64,000 nucleotides of DNA from NCBI RefSeq assembly GCF_028372415.1, contig NC_092878.1:193501-257500 (forward strand), given 5' to 3'. The translations under genes and the position numbers were made by a program. Positions 46,261-59,350 of the stretch are shown here, one piece after another. This DNA comes from Notamacropus eugenii. Lineage: Eukaryota; Chordata; Mammalia; Diprotodontia; Macropodidae. The notes under the pieces are model-generated. The model made no database searches and had not been told where the DNA came from. It saw only the letters and a list, made by a program, of their open reading frames with translations. How positions within the stretch are numbered: the stretch's first letter is position 1; every line of letters begins with the position of its first letter.

Positions 46261-46648
46261 AAACGGCCTCTGATTCTGTGGAGCAGCCCAGGCTCCCTCC
46301 CTCCCATCGTCACTCCAGGAGCGCCCGGCTCTTGTGCTCCCGGCTTGAACCAGAGAAAAAGAAGGGCTAGAGTCCACCCTCCCCTCCAGCCCTCCTCAGT
46401 GCGACCCTTTCCCTTCCTTAGAAGTTGGGGAGAAAATGTCCCCAGCCCAGACTGAGGGGGTCTGAGGACTGAAGAAATCTGCAGGCTGATGAGACCAGGG
46501 GCTGCCCCTCACATTTAACGACCTCCATCCCAGCTGTGACTTGGGCAAGTCTTGTAACCTCCCCAGGCCCTGTAGATAAACAAGCCAGGACCCAAGAATG
46601 CAGAGGAAATCAGAGTCCAGTAAATGGAATTGGGAATCCGAGTAAAAG

Positions 46649-46900
46649 AGGGGCAGGGATATGGCCCAGTGGATAGAGCCAAGGGCCTGTAGTCAGGAAG
46701 AACTGACTTCCAATCCAGGCTTCAGACACTTACTAGCTGTATGACCCTGGGCAAGTCCCTTAACCCTATTTGCTTCAGTTTCCCCATCTGCAAAATGATC
46801 TGGAGAAGGAAAGGGCAAGCCACTCCAATTTCTTTGATTAGAAAACCCCAAAAGAGGTCACAGTGAGTCAGACGCAACTCAGTAACAAAAAGGAAAGGGC
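46649..46900 (+). repeat. Marsupial CORE-SINE (THER1/MON1-like)
   Basis: It contains cccagtggatagagccaagg, a tRNA-derived head, then the core cttactagctgtatgaccctgggcaagtc, and a tail with gaaaaccccaaaagaggtcacagtgagtcag. It lies 600 bases upstream of the class I start. Confidence 0.75.
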
Positions 46901-48050
46901 TTAATTATTAAAGTGGAGAGGAGTGCCATTTCAGCCTAAGGCTGGTCTGAAGTGCCTGAAATATGAAGGTGTGAATGCCTAGCAACCTTTTTTTTTTCTG
47001 AAACAATGAACCTGGGCACATTTGGTAGGATTTTCCCTCTTTCTTGTCTCATCCCCTCACCTGGGAAACCATGAAACTAAAGATTTCATGGAGAGGATCA
47101 AGCTTCCCCTGGAGAGGATCTTAGAGATAATCTCATTTATTTTCCAGATTGGAAAACCAATTGGAAGACCAATAGTGCACACTTACATAGCCTTGAACAC
47201 CCAGCTCTGGTTTCTTCTCTTTACCAAACGTAGTAGCCATAACATTGAGTCTAGTCCGGAACCTCATCCTAGTTTTGAGGAAATCCACACATCTCCTTTC
47301 CTACCATCAGCAATTCTATTGACTCCTTTTTCTGTTTGGGATCCAAAGAATTGTTTCCTCGTATTTCAGCACTCTGTTATTGTCATGCACAAAATTTGGC
47401 AAGATTATTTTCCCATGACTTTCTCTTATTATGGCTTCGAGACCTGTTTTCAGATCGTTTATAGTTGCCAGGACTTCAGAAATGTTCGTATCCTCTCAGC
47501 ACTCATCTGTGGGCAATGGTTCTTGGTTCATACTGGTGTCTCTGTCGGGGTATAAAGGACTTGTTTGGGTCAGATCTGATGTATCCATTTGACATATGTG
47601 CTACTAACAATTTTTCATTCTTGATCTTCATTTATTTTAGTGAAAGCTTTTAGATTTTATGTGGTTAAGATTATCTATTTTTTAAAAATAATATTTTGGA
47701 TTAAGAATGCTCCTTGACACAGTTGTAGAAGCTAAATGAATGGATTTTCTTCTGATTTTTTCACTCAACAAAAACTCTACTTACCCTGCTCAGCCTTCTT
47801 GAATTGAGAGATAAAGGAAAACAAAATCTCTGTTATAAACTTGTATACTCAAGGGCAGCATTTCAGCATTGTTCATATGGCTCCTCCCCCCCAAAAAAAT
47901 GAATGTATATATGTATAAAATTCTGCAATCTGAATCTTTCATCTCCATCAGAAAGTGGGGAGCCTCTCTCATCCCTTGCCCTCTGCAGTCCCTCCTTTGA
48001 TCCGTTCAAATGAGATTGCTGTTCTGTTCAGATTCTTCCCCCACCAGACC
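46901..48050. other. Unassigned sequence
   Basis: A 177-codon plus-strand frame (47,022-47,555) has no domain, codon pattern or splice context that supports a gene. The AT-rich remainder may be old L1. Confidence 0.35.
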
Positions 48051-48054
48051 CTCC

Positions 48055-50460
48055 TCTGTTGCACAGACTTCTGCTTCATCTGGTTTATGTGAGATCCTTG
48101 TTTCTCACCTTCTGGAATGTTCTCCGCTGTCTGCATCTTGGTAAGTCTTTCTTTCTGGATGCTTGCAGTATTTTTTTCTTTGACCTTAAGCTCTGGATTT
48201 GGGCTAGGAGGATCCTGGGAGTTTTACTTGGGGTTCTTTTCAGAGATGGGTTCTTTTGGGGTTCTTTTTATTTCCATGTTGACCTCTAGTTCTAAAGACA
48301 TCCAGTGGTATTTTTTTTAATGTTTCCTTGAATTAAGATTTAGGGCCATGCTTTTCATGACTCTTAAATTCTCTCTTCTTAATACAGTTTTCAGGACAAT
48401 AAGTTTTCTTTACATTTTCTTCTGTTTTTCAGTCTTTTGATTTCATTTGGATCTTCCTCATTGTGTCATGGAGTCATTGGATAATGTTTGGTCCATTCTA
48501 GTTTTCCTTACATTTGTTCTTTGGACAGGGTTCTGCTGCTCTTGTCGCAAGCTTGAGAAGATTGAGATGAATCCTGTATCATTTCTTATTGATCCTATAT
48601 ACAATTTATTGATTTGGTTCTGAAACTATTTTTGTCCTATAATTGCCTGAGTTATGATTCTTTGTCTCTAAACTTGGTTCAGAGTTCAGCTGGTCTGTAA
48701 TATGTTAAGCTGAAAACTCCTCCTCTCCTGCTCAAGGAATTTTGCTAACCTTGAGAAAAGGATGAGAAAGCAAGGGGATTTGAGTCTGACATCTTTACAA
48801 CACCAAGCTGTCCTTCACAAATGTCTAGTTTGCTGTCCCAATGTCTGCACCGCTATCCTGCACCTGGACTCAGGCCGTGAGCACCTTTTAGTCTCACAGG
48901 AGGAGAAGGAGGGTTGTGGGTCTCCCCCATTACCAAACTTTCAATCAATCACGTTGTTCCCTGGCCTCACCACTGAAACTAGGCCTTAATCCCACAGTGT
49001 CACCTACCCTGTTCTGCTCTTTCTTCTGTTCTCCCAAAAACCCACAGAAGGGGAAGTATTCTTTTGCTCCAGACCTCTGGCATAAATGGAGGCAAGTTGT
49101 TGACTCATTTATTAATAGGTAGCATTCCCTGCTAATAAATATTATCTTGCTCAGAGATTTACCTCGGTTGACCCTTTTATTAAAATTCAGTTGTGACAAG
49201 CCCTTTATTCCACTTCTGCTTCTTTCTTCTCTAGCTGCTGTTTAAATTCCAGTTCTTTCCTCAGTGAAAAATATTATTGCTAATTTCTTTTTACTCTTCT
49301 AACTATTTGCTCTCTTCCAGAAGTCCTAGTTGAATTATGCCTGCTCTGTGCTTTTCTATGAGGCTTTGTGTGTTGAAGTTTTGAAGTCATTTTCTTCTTC
49401 TGGGTTTGTGTCTTCAGCATCCCTGTCCCCAAGGTAAAATGGGTGGTGGGATCCTTTCTTGTCTGCGTATTCTCTCAGTCTCCTTCCTGGCCATGGACTT
49501 GATATCAGGGCCAGGCTCTCTCCACATTCTGAAGGGCATGTCCAGAATAACCTTGTTGCTGCTTTCTTGAGGTTTTGAGCTGTATGTTATTCCAAGATCT
49601 CAAGGAAAGCTCACTCCAGGGACCTGTAAGTGTTCAGTGTTCCCAGGATGGTCTGATTCCCTATCCACCACTCTGCCATCACAGATCTGCAAATTCCTGA
49701 ACCATGTTTAAGTCTGAGCAATACATCTGTGGGCTGGGCCCATGTGGAGATTACTGATGGATTCAGTCACTATAAGCCAGCTGGAAAGCTATGCTCCTAG
49801 AAAGTGACAGAATTTTAGAGTCCCCTTTCATCTAAGACTCCTTCCATGGCTATTTTTCTGTAGGCTTCAGACTGGATTGGAAGAGATCTGAGATCCCTCT
49901 GTGCTCCTGGGATTGGAACCACAAGCTGCTGCTTGCCTTGAATGTATTCCCTGCTTAAGACCCAGCCTAGGTCCTGGCACTTGCCCCTCACCCAGGATCT
50001 GCCTCTTCTAGGGGGAGATCCCCTCAGTCTGCTTAGATGTCTAACCCCAAGTTGAGCAATAAGAAATAGGGCTTTCCATACACACCTGTTCCTACCCCTT
50101 TTTGCTCGATCTGGGACCCCTTCTTGGACTGATGAACAGTCTTTCCTTGAGGTGACATGCTCAGCTACACCTGTCCTAGCTGGACTCCTTCCACAGCATG
50201 CATTTAGGATATGGTTAAGGTTAAGACCTAGGGTCCACAGAACCCTATCTGTCTGGAACAATGACTCTCTATGTGGTTTCTTGGATTTCCCACCCAGCAT
50301 TCAGGCTGGGCCATGTTCTACATCTGCTTTTAGAAGGTATAGAGGTGCCAATGTGTATGTTCTCTTTCCTTCCCCTCCATCTTTCTTCCTAGGTCTTTTA
50401 ATCAGTGATTTTTATGGCCAGGTACAGTCTCCATTTTGAGTGCAATGTAGTAGGAGGTGG
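48055..50460 (-). repeat. Old L1/HAL1 relic: ORF1 and 5' untranslated region
   Basis: The minus strand shows decayed ORF1 (rc of cattgtgtcatggagtcattgg near 48,460 equals the NDSMRQ region of intact ORF1) followed toward 50,460 by L1-like 5' untranslated sequence. Many stops and frameshifts are present. Confidence 0.5.
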
Positions 50461-50694
50461 AAGCTGAGAGTCTTACCGCGACTGATCCCAAATGACTTTC
50501 CATTTTTCTCTGCAGTGCTTGTCTAAAAGGGGAAGCCTTCACTTGTCCATTTGTGGCAGTGAGTTTAGCCAATGCTGGTCCACTGCTTTCAGTCGCTTTA
50601 GCTTTTCATATCTAGTTTGGGCCCCTTCTTCTTGTATGAAATGATGGGTAGAAAAATGAGTAGAACCTCAAGAACATATACAGTGTATATTATG

Positions 50695-52395
50695 ACTGTT
50701 GTCCTTCATTCTAGAAGAGGACCAAAATGACATCTCTATATTAGAGTCAAGTCACAGTGTGTCCAGGTGTGGCTGATCAGACCAGTACAAGCTTGGAAGG
50801 CTCGACCACAGGCTGGGCACCAATAGGCCATGTAAGCGTTTGGGGTGGATTCTCTAAATTTGCACATCTCCCTTTTCTTTTGAGCTATTTCAGTTCTGCT
50901 TTGTTGGTAAAGCACAGCCCCTTCTCTGATGTGGGGGTGCCATGTGGTCCTGTGCCAATGTTTCCTATGTCATACAATCAATTCCAGAGTTCTTCAGAGA
51001 GACTTTGAGAGTGTCCTTGTATCACTTCTTCTGACCCCCATGTGATCCCTTCCCCTATGTGAGTTCTCCATAAAAAAGTCTTTTGGGCAAGCACATATTT
51101 GGCATTTAAATAATGTGGCCAGCCCTTCATAGTTGGAATCTCTGCAGTAGAGTTTGAATGCTTTACACTTAATGTGAGAAATGACCTCAGTGCCTGGTAC
51201 TAATCCTGCCAGGTGATCTTCAGAATCTTCCTAAGACAATTCAGATGTAAGCGATTCAGTTTCCTGGCACGGCACTGGTAGGCCAGCACACAACAATGAG
51301 GTCAGCACAGTGGCTCTGTAGACCTTCAGTTTGATAGTCTCTTCTCTCTCTTCTCTCCCATACTTTCCTTTGGAGACTCTTAAACATTGAACTAGCTCTG
51401 ACAATGCATGCATTCACCTCATTGTCATTGTGTACATCCCCGGAAAGTATACTACCAAGGTAAGTGAACTTATCAACAGTATTCCAAACTCCTACACTTG
51501 CCATAACTTGGTGCTGACTGATGGAGCACCTGTGTTTTCTAGGTGTTAATTGTTAGGCCAAAATGAACACAAGCACCAGAAAATTGATTCCTACATTGTT
51601 ACATCTCAGTTTCAGAGGCTGAATTTAGTGCATAGTCATCTGTGCACAAAAATGTCTTGAACCAACTCTCCCTCCACTTTAATTTTGGCTTGTTGTCTTT
51701 TCACGTTAGATAGTTTACCATCAGTACTATCGGTAGCTGACCTTGATGCCATGCTTGCCCTCATGGATAGCCTTTGACAACATGGCTGAAAACATCATGC
51801 TAAAAAGCATGGGAGCAAGCACATAGCCTTGTTTCACTCAATTGGTTACTGGTAAAGCACGAGAACATTGTCAGTTATCTAGAACCTGGGAAAATATGAT
51901 GTTACACAATTGACATACAGTACTATTGAACTTTCCCAGGCAACCAAATTTTGATTTAATTTTCCATAAGCACTTGTGACTGACAGATGGACAAGTGTTG
52001 TGTACAGACCTCTGTTCTCCTCCTGGCATTTCTCTTTCAGTTGTTGGGCAGCAAACACCACATAGAGGCCCTTTCTGAAGCCACAATGGATCTCTGGTAG
52101 ATGCCCATCTTCCAGGTCAAGGATCAGCCTATTAAGGAGGACTCTGGCAAGAATATCACCACCAATGAATAAGAGAGAGACCTCCCTGTGATTGTCACAG
52201 GACAGTCTCTTTCCTTTACCTTTATAGAGATGGACAATGTAAATGTCCTTTGATTCCTAGGAGATAACCACCTCTTGCCATATAACCCAGAAAATTTCAG
52301 TCAGCTTTTGTAAATCTCAGCTGGAATAGAATCAGCACCAAGTGCTTTGCCACACAAAAGGAGCTGAACACAATGGTAATAAAAACCTCTTCTTC
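50695..52395 (-). mobile_element. RTE/BovB-type LINE relic
   Basis: Minus-strand translation of broken frames gives RTE reverse transcriptase sequence: EKCQEENRGLYTTLVHLS (51,900-52,060) and, 3' of it, DKFTYLGSILSGDVHNDNEV (51,400-51,480). The 3' end reads rc of tgttgtccttcattctagaagagg. At least several frameshifts separate the segments, so it is inactive. The SINE-like sequence at 52,853 shares its 3' end, as expected of a parasite of the same machinery. Confidence 0.8.
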
Positions 52396-52399
52396 AAAG

Positions 52400-52660
52400 A
52401 GAAGAGAAGTTCCAGACCTCAAACTCTATCATAACGCAGCAATCCTCCAAACCATCTAGTATTGGTTAAAAAATAGAAAAATTGGTGGGAGGCTAGACAG
52501 GAATCAGAAACAATGGAACTCAATAGGCCAGTGTGTGATAAAGGGAAAACATAAATTATCTAGAAAAATGCTCTTTGTTTCAATAAAAAACCTGCTGGGA
52601 AAACACATTACACAGTATTCTATGACACATTCTAAACAGATAAGCAATCTTAATACTACA
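52400..52660 (+). repeat. L1 ORF2 fragment
   Basis: The phrase ccagacctcaaactctatcataacgcagcaatcctcc corresponds to [11 protein letters not shown] of the intact L1 (20,393-20,425). It is decayed. Confidence 0.65.
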
Positions 52661-52689
52661 GGACCTACTTCAAAAAATTAATAATAATA

Positions 52690-53330
52690 AATAAATAATA
52701 ACACTTACATAGTGTTTACTATGTTCTAGGCACTGGGCTGAGGACTTTACAATTATGTTCTCAACGGATTCCTACAACAACCCTGAGAGACAGGTGGTGT
52801 CATTATCATCACAGATGAGGAATCAGAAGCAAACAGATTAGGTGAGTTGGTTGGTTGTTGTCCTTCGTCTTCGAAGAGGACCAAAATGACATCCCTGTGA
52901 TAAAATGCCTTTTGATTCATGCAGAAATTGAATTTAAGTGAGGCAGAGTTGCATAAAGTTATCAGCCTCACTGTCTCCTCCAGAGTCATCACAGCAAAGT
53001 GGCAGGACAGAGTCAAGATGGTTGGTGATGGCTCTGAATGCAGTGAATGACCTTGACGTCTTCAGTGTCTAACCAAGCTCTAAGCCCTCCACATCGCATG
53101 CCTCAACTACCTTCATGGCCATTGGAATACGTTGTTCTCATCCACCCATTCCACCAAAGGAAGTCTTCACATGCTTGGGGTAGACATCCCCCTAATTCAC
53201 CAATGGATTTGAGACCCCTTTTTTCTCCTCAACCTGGTTTGGCCTGTGTGCTGAAAGAGTTTCCTGGGTTGTGGCTGCTGTGCATGCTGCAGCTTCTTGG
53301 AGCCACAGGTGAGTTAGGCAGAACAGGTGG
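52690..53330 (-). repeat. MIR fragment followed by RTE-derived SINE, inverted
   Basis: Positions 52,690-52,845 resemble an inverted MIR (catagtgtttactatgttctaggcactggg). From 52,853 the sequence tgttgtccttcgtcttcgaagaggaccaaaatgacatc shares the RTE 3' end seen at 50,697, then runs into SINE-body sequence to about 53,330. Confidence 0.6.
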
Positions 53331-53459
53331 ACACCAAAGGTGGAAAGAGCCCCAAGAAGGGCTCAGCAGCCATCACACCAAAAGTACTGGTGCTCCCTGA
53401 ACACACCCTACACCCCCATAAGGTGAGTAGATCATATACCTATCACAGCTTTGAGTAGG

Positions 53460-53715
53460 GAATGTGTTTTTTAACCAAAGATAGAGGGACTTTTAAAAGA
53501 TAAAATACAAATTTTTGACTACATGAAACTAAAAAGCTTATCTACAGACAACATTAATGCATCTAGAATAAGAAAGGAAGCGGTCAGATGGGGGGGAGGG
53601 ATCTTTGTATCAAATTTCTCTGATAAGGGTTTGGTATCCAAGACATACAAACTCAAAGAATATACCACCAATTCTCAAGAAAAGAATTGACGCAAAACCT
53701 CATGAAATGCTCCAA
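53460..53715 (+). repeat. L1 ORF2 C-terminal fragment
   Basis: Translation in pieces matches the region [20 protein letters not shown] of intact ORF2 (here as FDYMKLKSLSTDNINASRIR-like sequence). Confidence 0.65.
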
Positions 53716-53719
53716 ATCA

Positions 53720-53965
53720 CTGAGCCAGCTGTTCAACAACTGGGTTTATACTCTGAGTTCAAATCTCGCCTCAGACATTTCTTAGCTATGTGACCCTGGG
53801 CATGTTATTTCCTCACTTTCTGCCTCAGTTTCCTCATCTGTAAAATGGGGATCTTAACAGCATCTACCTCACAGGGTTCTTGTGAGAATCAAATGAGACA
53901 ACACTTGGAAAGTCCTTAGCATGTGCCTGGCACCTAGTAGGCGTTTAATAAATGCAAGAGGAAAA
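53720..53965 (+). repeat. MIR/CORE-SINE
   Basis: The phrases gctatgtgaccctgggcatg, tcagtttcctcatctgtaaa and gcgtttaataaatg are characteristic. Confidence 0.75.
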
Positions 53966-54094
53966 GGACCCATATGTTCAGTTAAACTTGTCATAGTTCT
54001 TTTTATGGAACCCTCAAACTGGGTACTAAAACCTTGTCTTCCTGTTGCAAAATGGTTATGAACCAAAGTGTGCCAATGTGCCAGCATATTGTTG

Positions 54095-54215
54095 CCCCTG
54101 CTGCTGTTCAGGCATCGAAGTAGGTCCAACTCTTTGTGACCCCACTTGAGATTTTCTTGGCAAAGACTCTGGAGCAGTTTGTCATTTCCTTCTCTACCTC
54201 ATTTTGCAGATGAGA
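54095..54215 (-). repeat. CORE-SINE 3' part, inverted
   Basis: The phrases ccaactctttgtgaccccac and gattttcttggcaaagactctgg are the antisense of the tail of the SINE at 46,649. Confidence 0.75.
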
Positions 54216-55190
54216 AAACCAAGGAGAAGAGGAGAGGAGAGATACAAAGAGAGTCAGACAGAGTAGCTCCAGCTGGTTAAAATTAAAAGCATTCCTGAAC
54301 ACTAGGTTTTAGAAAAAGAAAATGGAAAATCCTGATGCAGGATCCAGTGGATCATCACTAAAATACCAAATGTGTGTGTGTGTGCAGTTACATGCACCCA
54401 CGTGCATGTACCAGGAAATCTTAAAATCTTAAAAAAAATTATTCTGTTGGACAAATTCCCACTTGCAGTAAAGACAGTACATCAAAGACTGAGTAGCTAA
54501 CTTGATAAATGGATCTATGGGTAGATCTGAAGACCTCATCTCAGAAGAGACTTGAGATCCAGCTTTGTTGGTTAGTAAGAAGGGTATCAGACTGGAATTA
54601 TACCCATGAATTATCCATCAAATATTTGATACCTAAGACTCAGAATATTTTTATGATTCAGGATGAAAGCCCCCTTCTACAGTGAGGAGAAGAGGAGCAA
54701 TTCTGCCCCAGCCCCACTTAACTTTAGTCTGACAGTTGAATCCCACCCCCATTAATAATGACATGAAAGGAAATCAGAGATAACGAGAAAAAATAGAGTC
54801 CCTGGGGATGCCACAGATTAGTTAGAAAACAACACTCTGATCCCCCCAGGAAGTCCATTCAGCCATGTTGAAGGGTGCATGCCCCAGGAATGAAGGGAAA
54901 TATGGATATGTCAACTTCTCCCCACATGGAGGTAGCAAGCAGGGCAGCCTCGGTGCTTTCCCACATGAAACTCACCTGGCATCTTCTCACCAGTCAGGAG
55001 TTGTATCTCACAACAGACATGCGACATGATGGGACCGTCTGTCAGCAGGCAGCCAAAGCCATGTGGGGTGAAAGGGGATTCTTAGGTGCAGGGATACCTT
55101 TTCTTTTTGTATGTCCATCTCTCACCTCCAGTCTTATATTGGGAAGATCAGGAACCAAGAAATGATGGAATGCCACCTGGTGTACAAAGG
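54216..55190. other. Unassigned sequence
   Basis: No exon or repeat family was recognised. Confidence 0.4.
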
Positions 55191-55194
55191 ACAG

Positions 55195-55196
55195 TG

Positions 55197-55246
<50 letters not shown>

Positions 55247-55512
55247 ACATATACGGAGAGGTTAAACCAAAAGTATCTGTAGGTCCTAGCATGTGCAGGC
55301 GTGCATGCACACATACACACACACACACACACACACAACCCTACCTCCCTGACCTCCTCAGACCACAAACACAGGGCAGGTCACAATCCTCTTTAAACCC
55401 TATGTCCTCAACCTGTACCCATGGGTTTTGCTTTGGCCAGTTCACAGCTGATCATGTTTAGATCAAAGTGAAGGCATTTTAATGAAAGAGTGAGACAAAT
55501 GAAGTCATCCCA

Positions 55513-55548
<36 letters not shown>
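55195..55548. repeat. Three dinucleotide microsatellites
   Basis: (GT)n at 55,195-55,243, (AC)n at 55,309-55,337 and (AC)n at 55,514-55,548. Open frames reading Cys-Val or Thr-His dipeptides are artefacts. Confidence 0.95.
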
Positions 55549-55550
<2 letters not shown>

Positions 55551-57899
55551 GGCAATGAGCCTCAACACACTTTCGTACACACACACACTGTAGGCAATGA
55601 ACGAGTGAACATTCATGAAGATTCTGGGCAGGAAACCTTCTCATTTGGAGCCAAGTGACTGGGACACCAGAGTGGAGAAAGGGGCATAGTCAGTTCTGCT
55701 CTAACACTCATTCTGAGGATGTAAATTTGTTCCAGTGTGACTGAAAAAGAATGACTGAACACACTTGAATTTTGTGTTTGCTTATGTGAACACTTTCATT
55801 TCAGAGAAACTGAGAAGACAGAACCACTTCCCAACAACTCCCAAGCTGCAGTCTTCATTCTGATGCCCACATCCATAAGCCAACTTTGGGACTTTGTAAG
55901 GGCAAAACACCACCATTTTGGGGCCATTTGAAGCTGACAGCTGAGGAAGGCTGATCTGCCTCTCCCCCTTAGCCACCTTTCACAATGGCCTGGAGCTGTG
56001 GTCCACTGAGACCACCCGCCCACCAGAACAACTCCAAGCCATCTGGGGCTTGTGTGTCCTTGGGAATAGGCTGAGTAGCAGCCCTCAGCCACTATTTACT
56101 ACAATGTTTGAGCATTTCATAGCCATTTAAATGCCTAAGACTGCACTACCACCTTCCTTTGGTTTCAACCTTTTTTTTTTTTTTTTAGTGTCATTGATAC
56201 AGATTTAGTGTTGTGATCCTGCCCTCATTTTCCCATCACCTTTGTGACTTTTACTGTGTGTTTTTGTGCAGCCAGTGATTTTTAGGAACAAATGTGTCCT
56301 ATTCCAGAAGAACAGACTGAACAGGGAGATTGACTTGGGTTTCGATCCTGTAAAATTGTGGCCATCTGTAAGTGATGTCCCCCTTCTCCTCTGCAGGAAC
56401 TGCTGCCAGTCAAGCATGATTCTCTACATCCAGTTGTCCATTCTGGCCTTCACTGCCTTCATCAGGTTTTATACTCCAATATAGCTGTTCCTCAATCCAG
56501 GTCTTTGCAGAGTTATCTGATGTCCTGGACAATTCATCCACTAAGGGTATAACCGAGGTGGCAGCTCTCTTCCCAGATCTCAGCAACCCGCGTTATTTAC
56601 CAGGTCCCCCATCAAGGAGAAACTCCTTCTCTTCTGGTCTACTCTGTAAACCGGCTCTAAGCAGGACCTTTTGACCCCCAGCTCTAGACCTGCTTAGTCA
56701 AGGGAAACCTGCATCACAGCCCCCACTGAAGGAAGTTGATTCTGTGAGCCCAGCAGAAGGGGAGGGTCTTCAGTCTTCCCAGCGTGCCACCTCAGTTGTG
56801 AAACCATCTTCAGTCTCTGCAGTCAGAAGGCATGAAGTTTCCTCTCTCTCTTCTGCCAGGCTTCCATGCTGAGCTTCATGGCTAATGGGACATCAGGAAA
56901 ACTCCATTCCCCTTGGGCTTGCTTGTCTGAGAAGGCTGGGAAAACTCCATTCCCCTTGGGCTTGCTTGTCTGAGAAGACTGGAGGTTCTAAGCTGAACTC
57001 AGGTATCTCAGAATTCTTTTCCTAAGTGAATCTCAACTTTTTATTGGAAAAAGCAACTGAGACCCTCTGCTGTGTCCTGTGCATCTATCCATCCAAAGTC
57101 AACAAACTGATGACAACAAACCAATTTCCACTCTTCGATGGAATCACCTAGAGGAAATCCATCGCCCCAGGGCTCTTCCATTGGCAGTAGAGTCACTGGC
57201 ACCCACTGAGAGCCTTTGTGTTCCACTAAAGGTGGCAGAGGAGCCCAATACCCCCAAATCCATTTCGGAAGTGATGTAACAGGGAACTCAAGAGGACAGG
57301 GCTTAAGAACACCCAAAAGAAAGAGCCATAAGCTCCTCCGTGCATCCCAGGCACACAGAGAGCAGTGGCAGCTCTAGTAAAAGGTCTGAAGCCTGTGCTC
57401 TGTGAGCAAGGGTGTGTCAGGGCACACGAACCCACATGAAGGCCAGTACTGGAAGTAGGCTGGAACAATACCCAACTGACTTCTTCCTTTGCGGGCTTAT
57501 TCCAGCTGTCAAGAGCATGGCACATTTCAGAATCCAAGAGATGTCAGGTGGTGTCCAGGTCCCTGGAGCATCCCAGCTCAGAGCACTCACAGGCCCTTTA
57601 ATAGCTGAGTGGGAATTTCTGGAGCCTCAGGGGACTGAAGAAGTGGGGGCTATAAGTCATGTTGGACAAGCAAAGAGCAAAAAGAGACCCGACCACAAGA
57701 AGAGATCAGCAGGCAGACTGCATTAGGCATAAAGGTATCATAGACAGTGAAATTATGTGAACTCAGTACACAGGTGCTGGCTGGCTTAGCAGCTAAGTAT
57801 TTAAAGATAAAAGCTAATCAGAAACATGGGGAGAAGCAATGAGTAAATCTATAATGGATGTGGACCTCCTTTTGTGGAGCGCAGGTAAGGCATCTCCAG
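55549..57899. other. Unassigned, mostly single-copy sequence
   Basis: This holds the 43-base tandem duplication at 56,896 and a T run at 56,170. Frames of 91-104 codons on both strands around 57,041-57,726 overlap one another and lack support. Confidence 0.4.
56896..56981. repeat. 43-base tandem duplication, two copies
   Basis: The unit starting ggaaaactccattccccttg occurs at 56,896-56,938 and again at 56,939-56,981, differing at one base (gaaggct against gaagact). This indicates a recent local duplication. Confidence 0.95.
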
Positions 57900-58030
57900 G
57901 GAACCTTGTGGTTGTCGTTGTTGTGTTTGTCTTTCTTTTTGAAGAGGACCATGATATCAAGATGATGATATGACTTGCAGTTGTCTTTGCAGCCTGGAGC
58001 TCCATTGCTGGCTGAGCACCATCCCTTCCC
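57900..58030 (-). repeat. RTE-related SINE, inverted
   Basis: Inverse of the SINE at 9,985-10,175, including ttgaagaggaccatgatatc and atgacttgcagttgtctttg. Confidence 0.6.
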
Positions 58031-58329
58031 TCCAACCGAACCCACCACACCTATTTTTAATGTTTCATCTCAAAAGAGATTTTTTAGCCTTCCCCTTAAT
58101 CCTCTGGCACTTGTGAGGCAGAGGGAGGCAAACCCTCACTGGTCTACCCATCCATGGGTTATGGGTTTATCCCAGCAGGATCCCATCTTCCCCAGCCATG
58201 TCTTCTAATGTATTCTCCTGTTCGGCCCCAGGGGTTAGGGACCCACAAGTGACCGTGATAACATTCACTGATGTACAAGTGTAGGCCCTCCAACTGTCAA
58301 AGAGAACCTCATCCCAGTCTGCAGTAAAC

Positions 58330-58590
58330 AACCAAATAATGGCTAACATGTATTAAGCACCTACTGTATGCCATGCACTGGGCTAAGTACTTTACAATTC
58401 TAGTCTCATTTGGTCCTTACAGCCACCCTGCAAGGGACATGCTATTATGATGTCCATTTTACAGAGGAGGAAACCAAGGCAAATAGAGGTGAACACACTT
58501 GCTAGTAAGTAATGTCTGAGGTTGGATTTGAACTCAGGTCTTCCAGACTCCAGGCCTAGTGTTGTATACACTGTGATGCCTCCTAGCAGC
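58330..58590 (-). repeat. MIR-type SINE, inverted
   Basis: The phrases taagcacctactgtatgccatgcactggg, cattttacagaggaggaaacc and ggatttgaactcaggtcttcc are typical. Confidence 0.7.
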
Positions 58591-59149
58591 CCTGAATTCC
58601 ATCCCTTTCAACACACAATTCTTACACAATCCAAAGCCTAGATAATAACACAACACACATTGTATAGCACTTAATGTTCACATACACCAATGGTGTTCTC
58701 ATGTTCTGCATTTAAGCCTGTACAAAAAAAGCACCTGCATATAAAGACAATCACACTGCAAACATGTAAGTCCAAATTTTCTGGTAATAAGCTGTGGCTT
58801 CCTATATCACCTTCCTAGCTACACATAAATAATTGGTGTTGTGTAGTCTCCTTGGTCATCATTTGTCCATTTTTCTGGGAATAACCCAAATAGACAGGCC
58901 CTGCCCCAGTCCCCTGACCTTGGGGGCAGTCCTCTGGTGGCCCTGAGGCTGGCATCATCTCTGGCAGTCACCTCTGCTCCTCGGATCCTCCTCATCTGAA
59001 ATATTAGGAATAAAGAGACCTCCCCACAGCCATGTAAACACAGGGCCACTAGACTGAGGCATTTTGGGGTGAGATCTGAGCCTTTTGCTGGGCACAGACG
59101 CTCTGGCTGTTGATCATCTACATCTTCTTCTTCCTCACACCATCTCAGG

Positions 59150-59350
59150 CAGCTGGGGAAGTGGAGAAAGAGCTGGCCCTGGAGTCAGAAAGTCCTGAGT
59201 TCAAATCCTACCTCAGATGCTTCCTAGTGGGGTAATCCTGGGCAAGTCACTTCACCACCATGTAATGACACCTGCTTGGCAGGGTTGTTGTGAGGATCAA
59301 ATGAGGTCATGGAAACGTATAATGTGTACACCTTAAGGTGCTATGGTATC
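59150..59350 (+). repeat. MIR/CORE-SINE
   Basis: The phrases ggagtcagaaagtcctgagttcaaatcc, cctgggcaagtcacttca and gttgttgtgaggatcaaatgag are typical. Confidence 0.75.

Noticed and set aside
47022..47555. 177-codon plus-strand open frame
   Set aside because: No recognisable motif, hydrophobic segments of chance type, no promoter or splice context, and repeat-rich surroundings.
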